Source: Coriobacteriaceae bacterium (GTDB taxonomy: Bacteria > Actinomycetota > Coriobacteriia > Coriobacteriales > Coriobacteriaceae). From it: a DNA stretch of 64,000 nucleotides. The notes under the pieces are model-generated. The model made no database searches, had not been told where the DNA came from, and was given only the letters and a program-made list of their open reading frames with translations. Position numbers and translations under genes: made by a program. The first letter of the stretch is position 1. The number at the start of each line of letters is the position of its first letter. Location: NCBI GenBank assembly GCA_902364975.1, contig CABJFQ010000001.1:345172-409171 (forward strand), written 5' to 3'. This document shows positions 40,731 through 48,289 of the stretch, piece after piece.

Positions 40731-41807
40731 CTATTTGCGCTTAAAGGGAATGGGTTTGGGCGGGCACTTGGGCTTGACGGCCCCAGCCGTAACAATCGCG
40801 CCGTTGTCGCAGATATCCAGGCAGGCACCGCACTGGGTGCAAGCCTTTTGGTCGATCACGTGGATGAACCGCGGCCTTCCCAGAATCGCGTCCTCCTCGC
40901 AAACGCCCGAATCGACACACTTGTTGCATGCCTGGCATTTGGAGGCGAGGATATGGAAGGTCAAGAATGCCTGGCATTCCCCGGCGGCACAGACCTTCTT
41001 GGTGGTGTGCTGCACAATCTCGTCCTCGAACAGGTCGAGGAACGACTGCACCGCGCGCGCCAGCACGCGACCCTGCTCGCACAGGCACTGCGTCTGCATC
41101 ACGGGGCAAAGGTCGCGAAAGAGCGCCAAGTCACCCGGCTTGCCCTTCTTGCGGCAGATATCGGCAAGAATCGTCGCAATCTGATGCGAGCCCTCGTAGC
41201 CAAAGACACAGCGTCCGCAGCTCTCGTGACGATACAGCGTGCAAATGTCCAAAAGCGCCTTTGCCATGCAGTTTTTGGAGGTATAGACGCACACGTAGTC
41301 GCTGCATAGCTCAATCTTTGAGGTGTCGTCGGGCCTCAGCAGCAGACCGCTGGGATAGCCAATCCCCACCGCTTTGGCGTCGTCGACGCCCGCCGCGGCA
41401 ACCAAGGATTCCGCACTCACGACGCGGTCGACCTCAACGGGCTCATCGGCCCCGTCAAACCACACCCAGCGTTTTCCTTCGGCGGCAAGTAACTCCGATC
41501 CGCTCAGGCAGTGGTCATCGCCTTCACCTTCACAGCAAGATGGGAGAGGCTTTTCGCCGTCGAGCATCTTGGCCGCGGCCGAACCGTTGGCATGGACAAA
41601 GCCCAGGCTCGGGTCGCACTCGATCACGCGGCAGGACTCGCCCAACGCATCCGCGAGCGCGGCAGAGACCTCATCGCCTGCCGGCACCAAAACCGCCTGG
41701 GCACCGGCCCCTGCAATTTTTTCCGCGGCGGCCGCCACGTCCTTCTTAAGAAGCCAGAGCGCGACGGGGGCCTGCTTATGCGCAGGCATAAAGTTGATGA
41801 TCGTCAT
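40731..41807 (-). CDS. NuoF-like Fe-S protein without the FMN domain, with C-terminal 2x[4Fe-4S] ferredoxin
   Basis: 358 residues. The N-terminal 165 residues are not recognised and lack the Gly-rich FMN/NADH motifs of NuoF. Residues about 165-265 resemble the NuoF cluster domain, but the C-x2-C-x2-C motif reads E-S-C-G-R-C-V-F-G, so the third cysteine is a glycine; C-L-C-E-Q-G-R downstream may replace it. The C-terminus holds two ferredoxin motifs (C-Q-A-C-N-K-C and C-T-Q-C-G-A-C-L-D-I-C). It probably passes electrons between the downstream-coded flavodoxin and the NuoG/GltD-like partner encoded 17 bases upstream. AGGAG precedes the ATG. Confidence 0.75.
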   Translation of the reverse strand: MTIINFMPAHKQAPVALWLLKKDVAAAAEKIAGAGAQAVLVPAGDEVSAALADALGESCRVIECDPSLGFVHANGSAAAKMLDGEKPLPSCCEGEGDDHCLSGSELLAAEGKRWVWFDGADEPVEVDRVVSAESLVAAAGVDDAKAVGIGYPSGLLLRPDDTSKIELCSDYVCVYTSKNCMAKALLDICTLYRHESCGRCVFGYEGSHQIATILADICRKKGKPGDLALFRDLCPVMQTQCLCEQGRVLARAVQSFLDLFEDEIVQHTTKKVCAAGECQAFLTFHILASKCQACNKCVDSGVCEEDAILGRPRFIHVIDQKACTQCGACLDICDNGAIVTAGAVKPKCPPKPIPFKRK

Positions 41808-41824
41808 GAGTTATCGCTCCTTTC

Positions 41825-43957
41825 CTAGTACTCGTTCCACAGGCGCGGCGTGCTGATCGTTAGGCGCAAATCGCACTGCAAGCAGCGGCTCGCCTCGCAC
41901 GTTGCCTCATGGTCGGTATAGGGGCACTCAAACGTATCGAAGTTGTCCTTACGCGTCTGGGCATCGACAAACTCGGGCTGCACGGCATCGTCGTAGAAGC
42001 CCTCGGGGACACGCCCAATCCACTGCTCGGGAGCATCATGCTCGGTCAGCTCCTCGTCGATGTTGCCATCGCCACCCAAAGCGCGGTCGATGGCCGAGGC
42101 GCACGTGCGACCTGCAGCGATTGCCGCGATCACCGATTTGGTACCCGTCACGCAGTCGCCCGCCGACCAGATGCCTTCAACGCTCGTCTTGCCTTCGGTA
42201 TCGGCCACGATATACGGGCCGTGCGTAAGCTCAAGGCCCATCTGGGCCGTGCCCTCGGGCTTTTGACCCACGGCAAAGATCACGCAGTCGGCATCGATGG
42301 TCTTCTCGCCGCCGTCGAGCAGTTCGGTGACGGCGCGGTGGTTCTCGTCAAAGTAGAACCGCTCGATCTTGTGGATCGTCATGGAACCGACCTTGCCCGA
42401 ACCGTCCTCGGTCTCGTTAATGCTGGTAAAGGCATAGGCATCGTGCAGGACCACGCCTTCCTCGGCAGCCTCGGCGCGCTCCTCGGGCGTCGAGGTCATC
42501 GCGTCTTGGGCCTCAAGGCAGGCGACATCGACCGAGGCGGCACCCAGACGCACGGCAGTGCGGGCGCAGTCGTACGCCACGTTGCCGCCGCCAAGCACCA
42601 CGACGCGCTTGCCCGTCAGGTCCGGGGCGCTGCCCATACGGGCGGCCTTCAGAAAATCGGTGTTACGCAGCACGCCTTCGAGGTCGTGGCCGGGCATGGG
42701 AAGCACCGTTCCGTCATGCGTGCCCACCGCAACCAGCACGGCATCGAAGCCCTGCTCCAAAAGCGCCTGGGGCTCGGCGATTCGCTCGCCACAGCGCAGC
42801 TCAATGCGCGGCTCGGCGTCATCACCCTGGGCAATCTCTAAAATCGTCGCAACCTCGGCATCGACCGTGGCATCAGGCAGGCGATACGCCGGAATGCCGT
42901 AGCGCATCTGGCCGCCGACCTTCTCGTTGGCCTCGAACACCACGACCTTGTGGCCCTTCTCGGCGCAATAGAGTGCGGCGGTCAAACCGGCGGGACCGGC
43001 ACCCACAACGGCGACGCTCTTGCCGCTCAACGGCTCATGGCGCACGTTGGCCTTCCAGTCGCCCGTATCGCGCACGGCCGCGGCGCGCTTAAGACGGCAA
43101 ACCGAAACCGGCGTGCCGTTGAGCTCGTTGCGCTTGCAGGCATCCTGGCAGCTATGGACGCAAATGTCGCCCAGGCTCTCGGGGAACGGGACCTTCTCGC
43201 GCACCACCGCGGCGGCTCGGGTGTACTCGCCGTTGCGGATGTGACGCAGGTAGCGCGGGATATCCACGTGGGCGGGACAGCCCGAGCGACAGGGAACCAC
43301 GTTATCGGCATAGGACTTGTTCTCGTCAAACATATTGAGCGTGTCGACGATCGAGCCCGTGGGACACACTTCGATACAGGCGCCGCAAAAACGGCATCCG
43401 GCCTCCTGCAGGCTCACGCTGCCGTCGGTACCAATGCGAATGCCGTCCTCGGTACGCTGATAGTCCAAGACGCCGGCGCCGCGCAGCTCGCGGCACGCGC
43501 GCACGCAGCGGCCGCAGCGAATGCAGCGGGTGAACATATGGGTGATCAGCGGGTTCGATTCGTCCGTTGCGACCGGACGGCTCTTGGCGCGCCAGTGCGC
43601 AGGCGAAACTCCCAGGTACTGATACATAGACTGCAGTTCGCACTTGCCATACTTGGGGCAGCCGGTGCAATCGGCGGGATGCGTGGCCAAGATAAGCTCC
43701 ATTGCCAGCTTGCGCACGCGCTCGGCCTGCTCGCCTGTCGTGTTGACGACCATTCCCTCGGCAACCTGCGTCTTGCAGGCACACACCGGCTCATCTTGGC
43801 CTTCGATCTCGACCATGCACAGACGGCATCCGCCGACGGCCTCAAGATCGGGATGTTTACACAGATGCGGAATATAGATACCGGCATCGAGCGCGGCTTC
43901 CAGGACATTTTGCCCTTCGCGTGCCTCGACCTCGGCTCCATTAATCGTTAGCTTCAT
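41825..43957 (-). CDS. NuoG-like [2Fe-2S]/[4Fe-4S] protein fused to GltD-type FAD/NAD(P)H oxidoreductase
   Basis: 710 residues. Order: [2Fe-2S] ferredoxin domain (1-75; C-K-H near 33, C-R-L-C, C-x-C), a His-Cys cluster segment (about 80-118), two [4Fe-4S] motifs (C-I-R-C-G-R-C near 143 and C-R-F-C-G-A-C near 186), a GltD-type Cys-rich linker (about 222-290), then FAD and NAD(P)H domains (VVGAGPAGLTAAL, VVLGGGNVAYDCA). Similar subunits occur in NADH-dependent formate dehydrogenases, HydABC and NfnB. It should oxidise NAD(P)H and feed Fe-S partners; electron bifurcation is possible but unproven. A final C-D/C-x2-C pair lies at the C-terminus. GAGGGG precedes the ATG. Confidence 0.83.
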   Translation of the reverse strand: MKLTINGAEVEAREGQNVLEAALDAGIYIPHLCKHPDLEAVGGCRLCMVEIEGQDEPVCACKTQVAEGMVVNTTGEQAERVRKLAMELILATHPADCTGCPKYGKCELQSMYQYLGVSPAHWRAKSRPVATDESNPLITHMFTRCIRCGRCVRACRELRGAGVLDYQRTEDGIRIGTDGSVSLQEAGCRFCGACIEVCPTGSIVDTLNMFDENKSYADNVVPCRSGCPAHVDIPRYLRHIRNGEYTRAAAVVREKVPFPESLGDICVHSCQDACKRNELNGTPVSVCRLKRAAAVRDTGDWKANVRHEPLSGKSVAVVGAGPAGLTAALYCAEKGHKVVVFEANEKVGGQMRYGIPAYRLPDATVDAEVATILEIAQGDDAEPRIELRCGERIAEPQALLEQGFDAVLVAVGTHDGTVLPMPGHDLEGVLRNTDFLKAARMGSAPDLTGKRVVVLGGGNVAYDCARTAVRLGAASVDVACLEAQDAMTSTPEERAEAAEEGVVLHDAYAFTSINETEDGSGKVGSMTIHKIERFYFDENHRAVTELLDGGEKTIDADCVIFAVGQKPEGTAQMGLELTHGPYIVADTEGKTSVEGIWSAGDCVTGTKSVIAAIAAGRTCASAIDRALGGDGNIDEELTEHDAPEQWIGRVPEGFYDDAVQPEFVDAQTRKDNFDTFECPYTDHEATCEASRCLQCDLRLTISTPRLWNEY

Positions 43958-43985
43958 TCGTTCCCCTCAAAACGTCGCTCTTGTC

Positions 43986-44023
43986 CAGAAAGGCGCCCGG
44001 GACCAAAGCGATCCCGAGCGCCT
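43986..44023 (-). terminator. Terminator of the flavoprotein gene
   Basis: A stem of AGGCGC plus a G/C continuation pairs across a 9-base loop (43991-44023); the minus strand continues TTTCT. It separates the flavoprotein transcript from the NuoG/GltD-like and NuoF-like genes. Confidence 0.75.
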
Positions 44024-44090
44024 CGCTTGTAGGGCAAATCCCCGCCCGCACCCAACGCGTGGGTGTCTGCAGGCGCGAATAGCTGCGGTG

Positions 44091-45596
44091 TTACGACCAC
44101 TCCTCGTCGCCCGCGTCCTCAAAGAGGGCTGCGGCGGCGTTTTCACCGGCGATGCGACCCGAGTTAAGGCAGAAGCCCATGGTGTTACCCGGAATGCAGT
44201 AGTTATAGGAGTCGCCATAGATGGTGCAGGCATCGGTGCCAACGCAGTACAGGCCAGGGATGACCTCATAGTCGTCGGTCATGACCTCCATCTTGTGGTT
44301 AATGAGCACGCCGCCCAGGGTGCCGTAGGCGCCACAGTACTGCTTGCAGCAATAGAAGGGGCCCTTCTCGAGCGGCTTCATAAACTCGCGCTCTTTCTCA
44401 AAGATGTCGTCCCAGCCGTTGTCGCACATCTCGTTGTACTCGTCGACGTTAGCGAGCAGACCCTCCACGTCGATACCCGCCTTCTCGGCAAGCTCCTCCA
44501 GCGTATCGGCCTGGCAGATCGCCGGATAGCCGGCCTCCAGGTCGCGGTTCCACTGCTCCTCAAAGCCGTCGTACAGGTCGTGCGGATGAACGTGGCTGAC
44601 GATATCCGGACCATCCTTCTTCCAGTGCTTGAGCATACGGGAATCAAAGATGGCATAGGCGACCTTGCCGGGGAGATGGTTGATGGCGTTGCCGACAAAG
44701 GTGGTGTTGAAGATCTCGTCCTCCGGCATAAAGCGCTCCCCCAGGCGGTTGCACCAGTAGCACGGCTGACGGAATGCGCCCTCGACATAGAAGTGGTTCA
44801 TGTTGTCGGGGATCTGGTACATGAGCTCCATGGTCACCGGGGTGTGGCCGCCGCCGACCTCGTGGCACATGTTGATGCCGTCGCCGTCCATGCCCGGAAT
44901 GGCAAACGAGAACAGGTCTTTACCCCACTCAAAGTCGAGCTTCTCCTTGATGAGCTTGGCGTTGTGGCCAAAACCGCCCGTAGCGACAATCGCAGACTTG
45001 CACGAGATTTGGTACTCCTCGCCGTCCTTGTCCTTGGCGGTCACGCCGCAGATGGCGCCGTCCTCGCCCTTGATAAGGCCGGTGCCCGGGCACTCGAACA
45101 TAAACTCGACGCCCAGGTCCTGGGCACGCTCGGTCATGCGTTTGGTCATCGTGGTCGCCGCGCGAGGACCGGGCTCCGAGCCGTCCTCGGGCTGCACGAC
45201 ATGCCAGGTGTACTCGCCGTCGGAATAGGCACGCGTGCGCTCGCGGGCGCGGAACGCCGGACGCACGGAGTTAAACACCACGCCCATGTCCTGCAGCCAT
45301 GCGATGGTGTCGCCCGACTTAAAGTAGTAGTCGCGCACCAGGCGAGCATCGACCTGGTAATGGGTGTAGAACATATGGCGACGGAAGAGCTCGCCAGGCG
45401 TGACCTCGATCATCGAAGCCTTCTGAAGCGGAGAGCCAGCGGCGGCAGGCCCCATGCCCATGTTGGCGGCGCCACCGGTAATGGGGGCCTTCTCTAGGGC
45501 AATGACGCGAGCGCCTGCCTCGGCTGCAGCGACCGCTGCGGCAAGGCCACTCAGACCCGCGGCAACGACAACGACGTCGGTCTCTAACTGTTTCAT
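44091..45596 (-). CDS. FAD-binding fumarate-reductase/urocanate-reductase-type flavoprotein, cytoplasmic
   Basis: 501 residues, no Tat or Sec signal and no haem domain, unlike the many secreted relatives in Coriobacteriia. N-terminal Rossmann motif VVVVAAGLSGLAAA has Ala in place of the first Gly of GxGxxG. The FAD site T-G-G-A-A-N-M-G (about 40-47), the substrate 'cap' domain (about 240-360) and the C-terminal TLGGVLIN and NTMGFCLNSGRIAGENAA blocks belong to the FAD_binding_2 family (fumarate, urocanate and related enoate reductases, ketosteroid dehydrogenases). Next to an OYE-type reductase and Fe-S electron carriers it is likely a second C=C reductase or dehydrogenase of the same pathway. 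GGAGG precedes the ATG. Confidence 0.82.
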   Translation of the reverse strand: MKQLETDVVVVAAGLSGLAAAVAAAEAGARVIALEKAPITGGAANMGMGPAAAGSPLQKASMIEVTPGELFRRHMFYTHYQVDARLVRDYYFKSGDTIAWLQDMGVVFNSVRPAFRARERTRAYSDGEYTWHVVQPEDGSEPGPRAATTMTKRMTERAQDLGVEFMFECPGTGLIKGEDGAICGVTAKDKDGEEYQISCKSAIVATGGFGHNAKLIKEKLDFEWGKDLFSFAIPGMDGDGINMCHEVGGGHTPVTMELMYQIPDNMNHFYVEGAFRQPCYWCNRLGERFMPEDEIFNTTFVGNAINHLPGKVAYAIFDSRMLKHWKKDGPDIVSHVHPHDLYDGFEEQWNRDLEAGYPAICQADTLEELAEKAGIDVEGLLANVDEYNEMCDNGWDDIFEKEREFMKPLEKGPFYCCKQYCGAYGTLGGVLINHKMEVMTDDYEVIPGLYCVGTDACTIYGDSYNYCIPGNTMGFCLNSGRIAGENAAAALFEDAGDEEWS

Positions 45597-45849
45597 GCGA
45601 ATCCTCCTTTATAGGGCTCTTGGACGAACCCGGACTTCATGCGAATTGCATGCGTATCGACAGCCATACTTTCGCTCGAAAACAGACTCAAAGCCATGTG
45701 CAGGCGCACCGATGTTTGCCCATAGCGACCATGGGCTTTGTGCGGATGAACCATGCGTTTGGGCGACGCTTTCGAGCGCATGGCCCTGACGCCACACGTA
45801 CAGGGGGGCGGTGTGCTTCACGGCGTCCGCCCCTGATAATCGAGTTTTC
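45597..45849. other. Gap upstream of the flavoprotein gene, no gene
   Basis: About 250 bases. A G/C-rich inverted repeat (about 45804-45838) could end transcription of the truncated gene to the right. The remainder should contain the flavoprotein promoter on the minus strand; no clear boxes are seen. Confidence 0.4.
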
Positions 45850-46081
45850 TTATTTATGGTTCCGCTGTGCCTCGAGCACATCGAGCGGCGTAAGCGCCTG
45901 AATAGCGCGCTCTTTTCCAAAGATTGCCGAGCACACGAGCGTTCCCGACATAACCAGGCAAACCGCGAGCGCGATTCCAAAGGCCCAGAATGCGAAGAGG
46001 TGGCCAAAGTTGATCGGCTGCTGCAGCATAAACGTGAAGAACGACGTGGCAAGACCCATAAAGACGCAGGGCACATTGGAG
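45850..46081 (-). pseudogene. C-terminal fragment of a small membrane protein (possibly DUF2798), truncated at array B
   Basis: About 75 residues with two hydrophobic helices (SFFTFMLQQPINFGHLFA region and LAVCLVMSGTLVCSAIF) and a short polar tail remain open on the minus strand. The frame has no convincing start: its 5' side runs straight into the repeat array at 46083. The two-helix layout resembles one DUF2798 unit. Most likely the 5' half was lost when the repeat arrived. A tiny intact protein beginning at GTG 46074 cannot be excluded. Confidence 0.45.
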
Positions 46082-46082
46082 C

Positions 46083-46254
46083 AGATCGAGACAAACCAAA
46101 ACCGTCCCGGCAGAAAATCTCAATCTGTAACAGTTACTCGGCAAAATCCGTCCCTCGTGTTACAGATTTAGACAAACGGGACCCAACCCACCGGTATATC
46201 TCGATCTGTAACACCTGGCCGCCCAAATCGGGTCTAGATGTTACAGATCGAGAT
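46083..46254. repeat. Alternating-arm palindrome array B (two units plus a half unit)
   Basis: A single right arm at 46083-46092 is followed by full units at 46118-46172 and 46199-46254. Spacing is again 80-81 bases, and the lone arm is in register with them, so a first unit has lost its left half. The 25-base interior of unit 46118-46172 differs from that of unit 37928-37982 in array A at only three positions. Confidence 0.85.
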
Positions 46255-46303
46255 TTTGTTTGAGATGTTGGGAATTGGGCTGAGAGAACAGTCCCGGAAT
46301 AAC

Positions 46304-46333
46304 AAAAAAGCTCGCCGGCTAGGCCGACGAGCT
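46304..46333 (-). terminator. Terminator of the tRNA gene
   Basis: GCTCGTCGGCC pairs with a near-complement across a three-base loop (46310-46333), followed on the minus strand by TTTTTTGTT. It lies ten bases after the tRNA 3' end. Confidence 0.88.
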
Positions 46334-46342
46334 GCAAGTTCT

Positions 46343-46419
46343 TGGTCGCGGGGGCAGGATTTGAACCTACGACCTCCGGGTTATGAGCCCGGCGAGCTAC
46401 CAGACTGCTCCACCCCGCA
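46343..46419 (-). tRNA. Initiator tRNA-fMet (CAT)
   Basis: 77 nucleotides fold as a normal cloverleaf. The anticodon loop is CTCATAA (anticodon CAT), and the anticodon stem has three consecutive G-C pairs (GGG/CCC), a mark of initiator tRNA. The 1-72 pair is a weak T-G. The T-arm contains GGTTCAAATCC, and CCA is encoded. Sequence similarity to bacterial tRNA-fMet is high throughout. Confidence 0.95.
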
Positions 46420-46615
46420 ATGTCTGGGCGCCTCATGTGCGCAAGAAAGAATATTACGCGGGAGTTCGGTAAACGGCAAGGAAAATCTCGTAGAGCATAA
46501 TTCCTTCATATTTAAACCCCTCAGCCCCTATCACCGTAAACGAATTGCAGCCGAGCGCCGTCGACGGCACGTATACAATGGTGCGCGTCCTTTTATGCCA
46601 ACACCGGGAGTAGAC

Positions 46616-47464
46616 ATGCTGCTCGCTATCGATATGGGAAATACGCAGACGGCCATGGGCCTGTTTGACGGAGACGAGCTGGTGCAGTCGTGGCGTATGC
46701 CCACCGACCGCTCCTATACCGCCGACGAGATCCACGTGCGCCTGATGGGTTTCTTTAAGATGTACGGCCTCTCGCTCGATACGGTTGACGCGATCGCCTT
46801 TGTGGGCGTGGTGCCGCAGCTCTCGCGCGAGTGGCACGCCGTGGCCGACCGCATTGCCGCAGACGCCATCGTCATCGGGCCGCAGACGGCCGCCGTGACC
46901 AAGCTGCGCGCGGCGCGCCCCCAGGCCGTGGGCGCCGACCGCGTCGCCAACGCCGTTGCGGCCGAGACTTTCTACGGCGCGCCGGCGATCGTGGTGGACT
47001 TTGGCACCGCGACCAATATCGACGTCATCGATGAGGACGGTTATTACATTGGCGGGGCGATTGCGCCGGGCATCCGCATCTCCATGGACGCGCTTGCCGC
47101 CCGTGCCGCCAAGCTCGCCAGCGTGCCGCTCGAGGCGCCCGAGCACGCCATCGGTCGCGACACCGAAGAGTGCATCAAGGTCGGCGCCGTGGTGGGCGCT
47201 GCCGCCATGGCCGAGGGCCTGGTCGCGCGCATGAAGCGCGAGCTGGGCCGCGAGGACGCCACCGTTATCGCCACGGGCGGCCTCGCCAGCATCGTCGCCG
47301 ATTCGACCGACGCCTTCGACATAGTCGACGGGCAGCTCACCATCAAGGGCATCTGCGAAATCTACCGCCGCATGCAGAAGCTGGGGGTAAAACAGGGACA
47401 TAAGTCGAGCACGCCCGATGTCACAGCCCCGCAAACGTTCGCCAAGCCTATTCCTCAAAACTGA
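46616..47464 (+). CDS. coaX: Type III pantothenate kinase
   Basis: 282 residues, cytoplasmic; phosphorylates pantothenate in the first step of coenzyme A synthesis and is not feedback-inhibited by CoA. An ASKHA fold with P-loop-like DMGNTQTAMG (6-15), the pantothenate-binding GADRVANAVAA (about 107-117) and VVDFGTATNIDVI (about 130-142) is complete. The ATG at 46616 follows GGGAG; the frame is open upstream through the tRNA gene and is not coding there. TATACAAT at 46572-46579 is a probable -10 element. The last five codons and the stop lie in a 43-base palindrome. Confidence 0.93.
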   Translation: MLLAIDMGNTQTAMGLFDGDELVQSWRMPTDRSYTADEIHVRLMGFFKMYGLSLDTVDAIAFVGVVPQLSREWHAVADRIAADAIVIGPQTAAVTKLRAARPQAVGADRVANAVAAETFYGAPAIVVDFGTATNIDVIDEDGYYIGGAIAPGIRISMDALAARAAKLASVPLEAPEHAIGRDTEECIKVGAVVGAAAMAEGLVARMKRELGREDATVIATGGLASIVADSTDAFDIVDGQLTIKGICEIYRRMQKLGVKQGHKSSTPDVTAPQTFAKPIPQN

Positions 47465-47489
47465 AAAATTTTCAATTTTGAGGAATAGG
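47447..47489. repeat. 43-base palindrome spanning the coaX stop codon
   Basis: CCTATTCCTCAAAA and its complement close around an A/T-rich centre with almost perfect symmetry. Left arm encodes the last residues of CoaX (K-P-I-P-Q-N), and the stop TGA is inside. The AT-rich centre is unlike a standard terminator, although a hairpin here could protect or end the coaX mRNA. Confidence 0.75.
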
Positions 47490-47587
47490 GCGCTGGCAAC
47501 CCATTCACCAGATAGGCGAAACCCTCCCCGGCACAGGCCGAAGAGGGCTTCGTTGTCATCGTTATCTTTGAGCGCGGGCGCCTCGCG
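47465..47587. terminator. Convergent gap after coaX with a terminator-like hairpin
   Basis: The 120 bases between convergent coaX and the ligase-like gene hold the end of the palindrome above and an inverted repeat CGAAACCCTC/GAGGGCTTCG (about 47517-47553). Both strands continue with few T residues, so termination is only moderately supported. Confidence 0.45.
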
Positions 47588-48289
47588 TTACAGTCCGCGA
47601 ATCCGTACGGCCTCGGGCGGAAACTCCTGCTCGCCGGCATCGGTCTTGATGGTCGCGCGGCCCCAGATGTCCAGGCCCGCAAACACACCGACTGCGAGCG
47701 GCAAGCCGTTGGGCGACACCGCCGCGACCTGACGACCCAGCAGTGGCACCATGTCAAAGTACTCGCCCAGCACCGGAGCCAGCGGGCCGGCAGCGCCCTG
47801 CGGCGTGTTGGCGGCAACCGCCCAGGCGTCAACGCGGGTCAGCACAGCGGCGGCCAATGCCTCGATCAGCGCCTCATCTGCCATATCCACGCCAAGCTCA
47901 CCCAGCGCCGCACGCTCAATATCAACCGTCACCGCGGCAAACATGCCCGCAGCACCGGCACCGCCGTTCACGGCAACACGCGCGAGCGACGCCTCAAACG
48001 CAGGCGCACCGCACACGATATCGCTCGGCCACTGGATACCCACCTTACCGGCAAGGCCCAACCCCGGCGTCGAAGCCGTGCCCACGAGCGCGTCCATCAT
48101 GCCCATCGCGGCCACAAACGGCAGGCCGTGGAAGGCATGCATGTTCACATCGGGGCGCACAACCAGCGAAAACGTCAGCGAAGCATCGCCCACGCTCCAC
48201 GCGCACCAGCCCGCGGACACGCCCTCGCGGCCCGCGTCACGCGCCGCGTCGAGCTCGGTACCGGCGACAACAGCATTCATCTCGATCAT
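47588..48289 (-). CDS. Biotin-protein-ligase-like (BirA/LplA fold) protein, divergent
   Basis: 233 residues. The strand GLAGKVGIQWPSDIVCG (about 103-119) matches the K-W-P-N-D block of biotin ligases, and the end (GLDIWGRATIKTDAGEQ) matches the small C-terminal domain. However, the biotin-adenylate loop GRGRxGR is absent and the catalytic Lys before W-P is Gln. The protein may lack ligase activity or act on another acid. The ATG follows the stop of folP-folK without a gap (TAGATG), so the two are co-translated. A link between folate synthesis and this protein is not known. Confidence 0.6.
   Translation of the reverse strand: MIEMNAVVAGTELDAARDAGREGVSAGWCAWSVGDASLTFSLVVRPDVNMHAFHGLPFVAAMGMMDALVGTASTPGLGLAGKVGIQWPSDIVCGAPAFEASLARVAVNGGAGAAGMFAAVTVDIERAALGELGVDMADEALIEALAAAVLTRVDAWAVAANTPQGAAGPLAPVLGEYFDMVPLLGRQVAAVSPNGLPLAVGVFAGLDIWGRATIKTDAGEQEFPPEAVRIRGL

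Noticed and set aside
46238..46615. N-terminal extension of CoaX
   Set aside because: The frame is open upstream, but it runs through the antisense of the tRNA gene and its terminator. The conserved kinase begins at the ATG 46616 after GGGAG.
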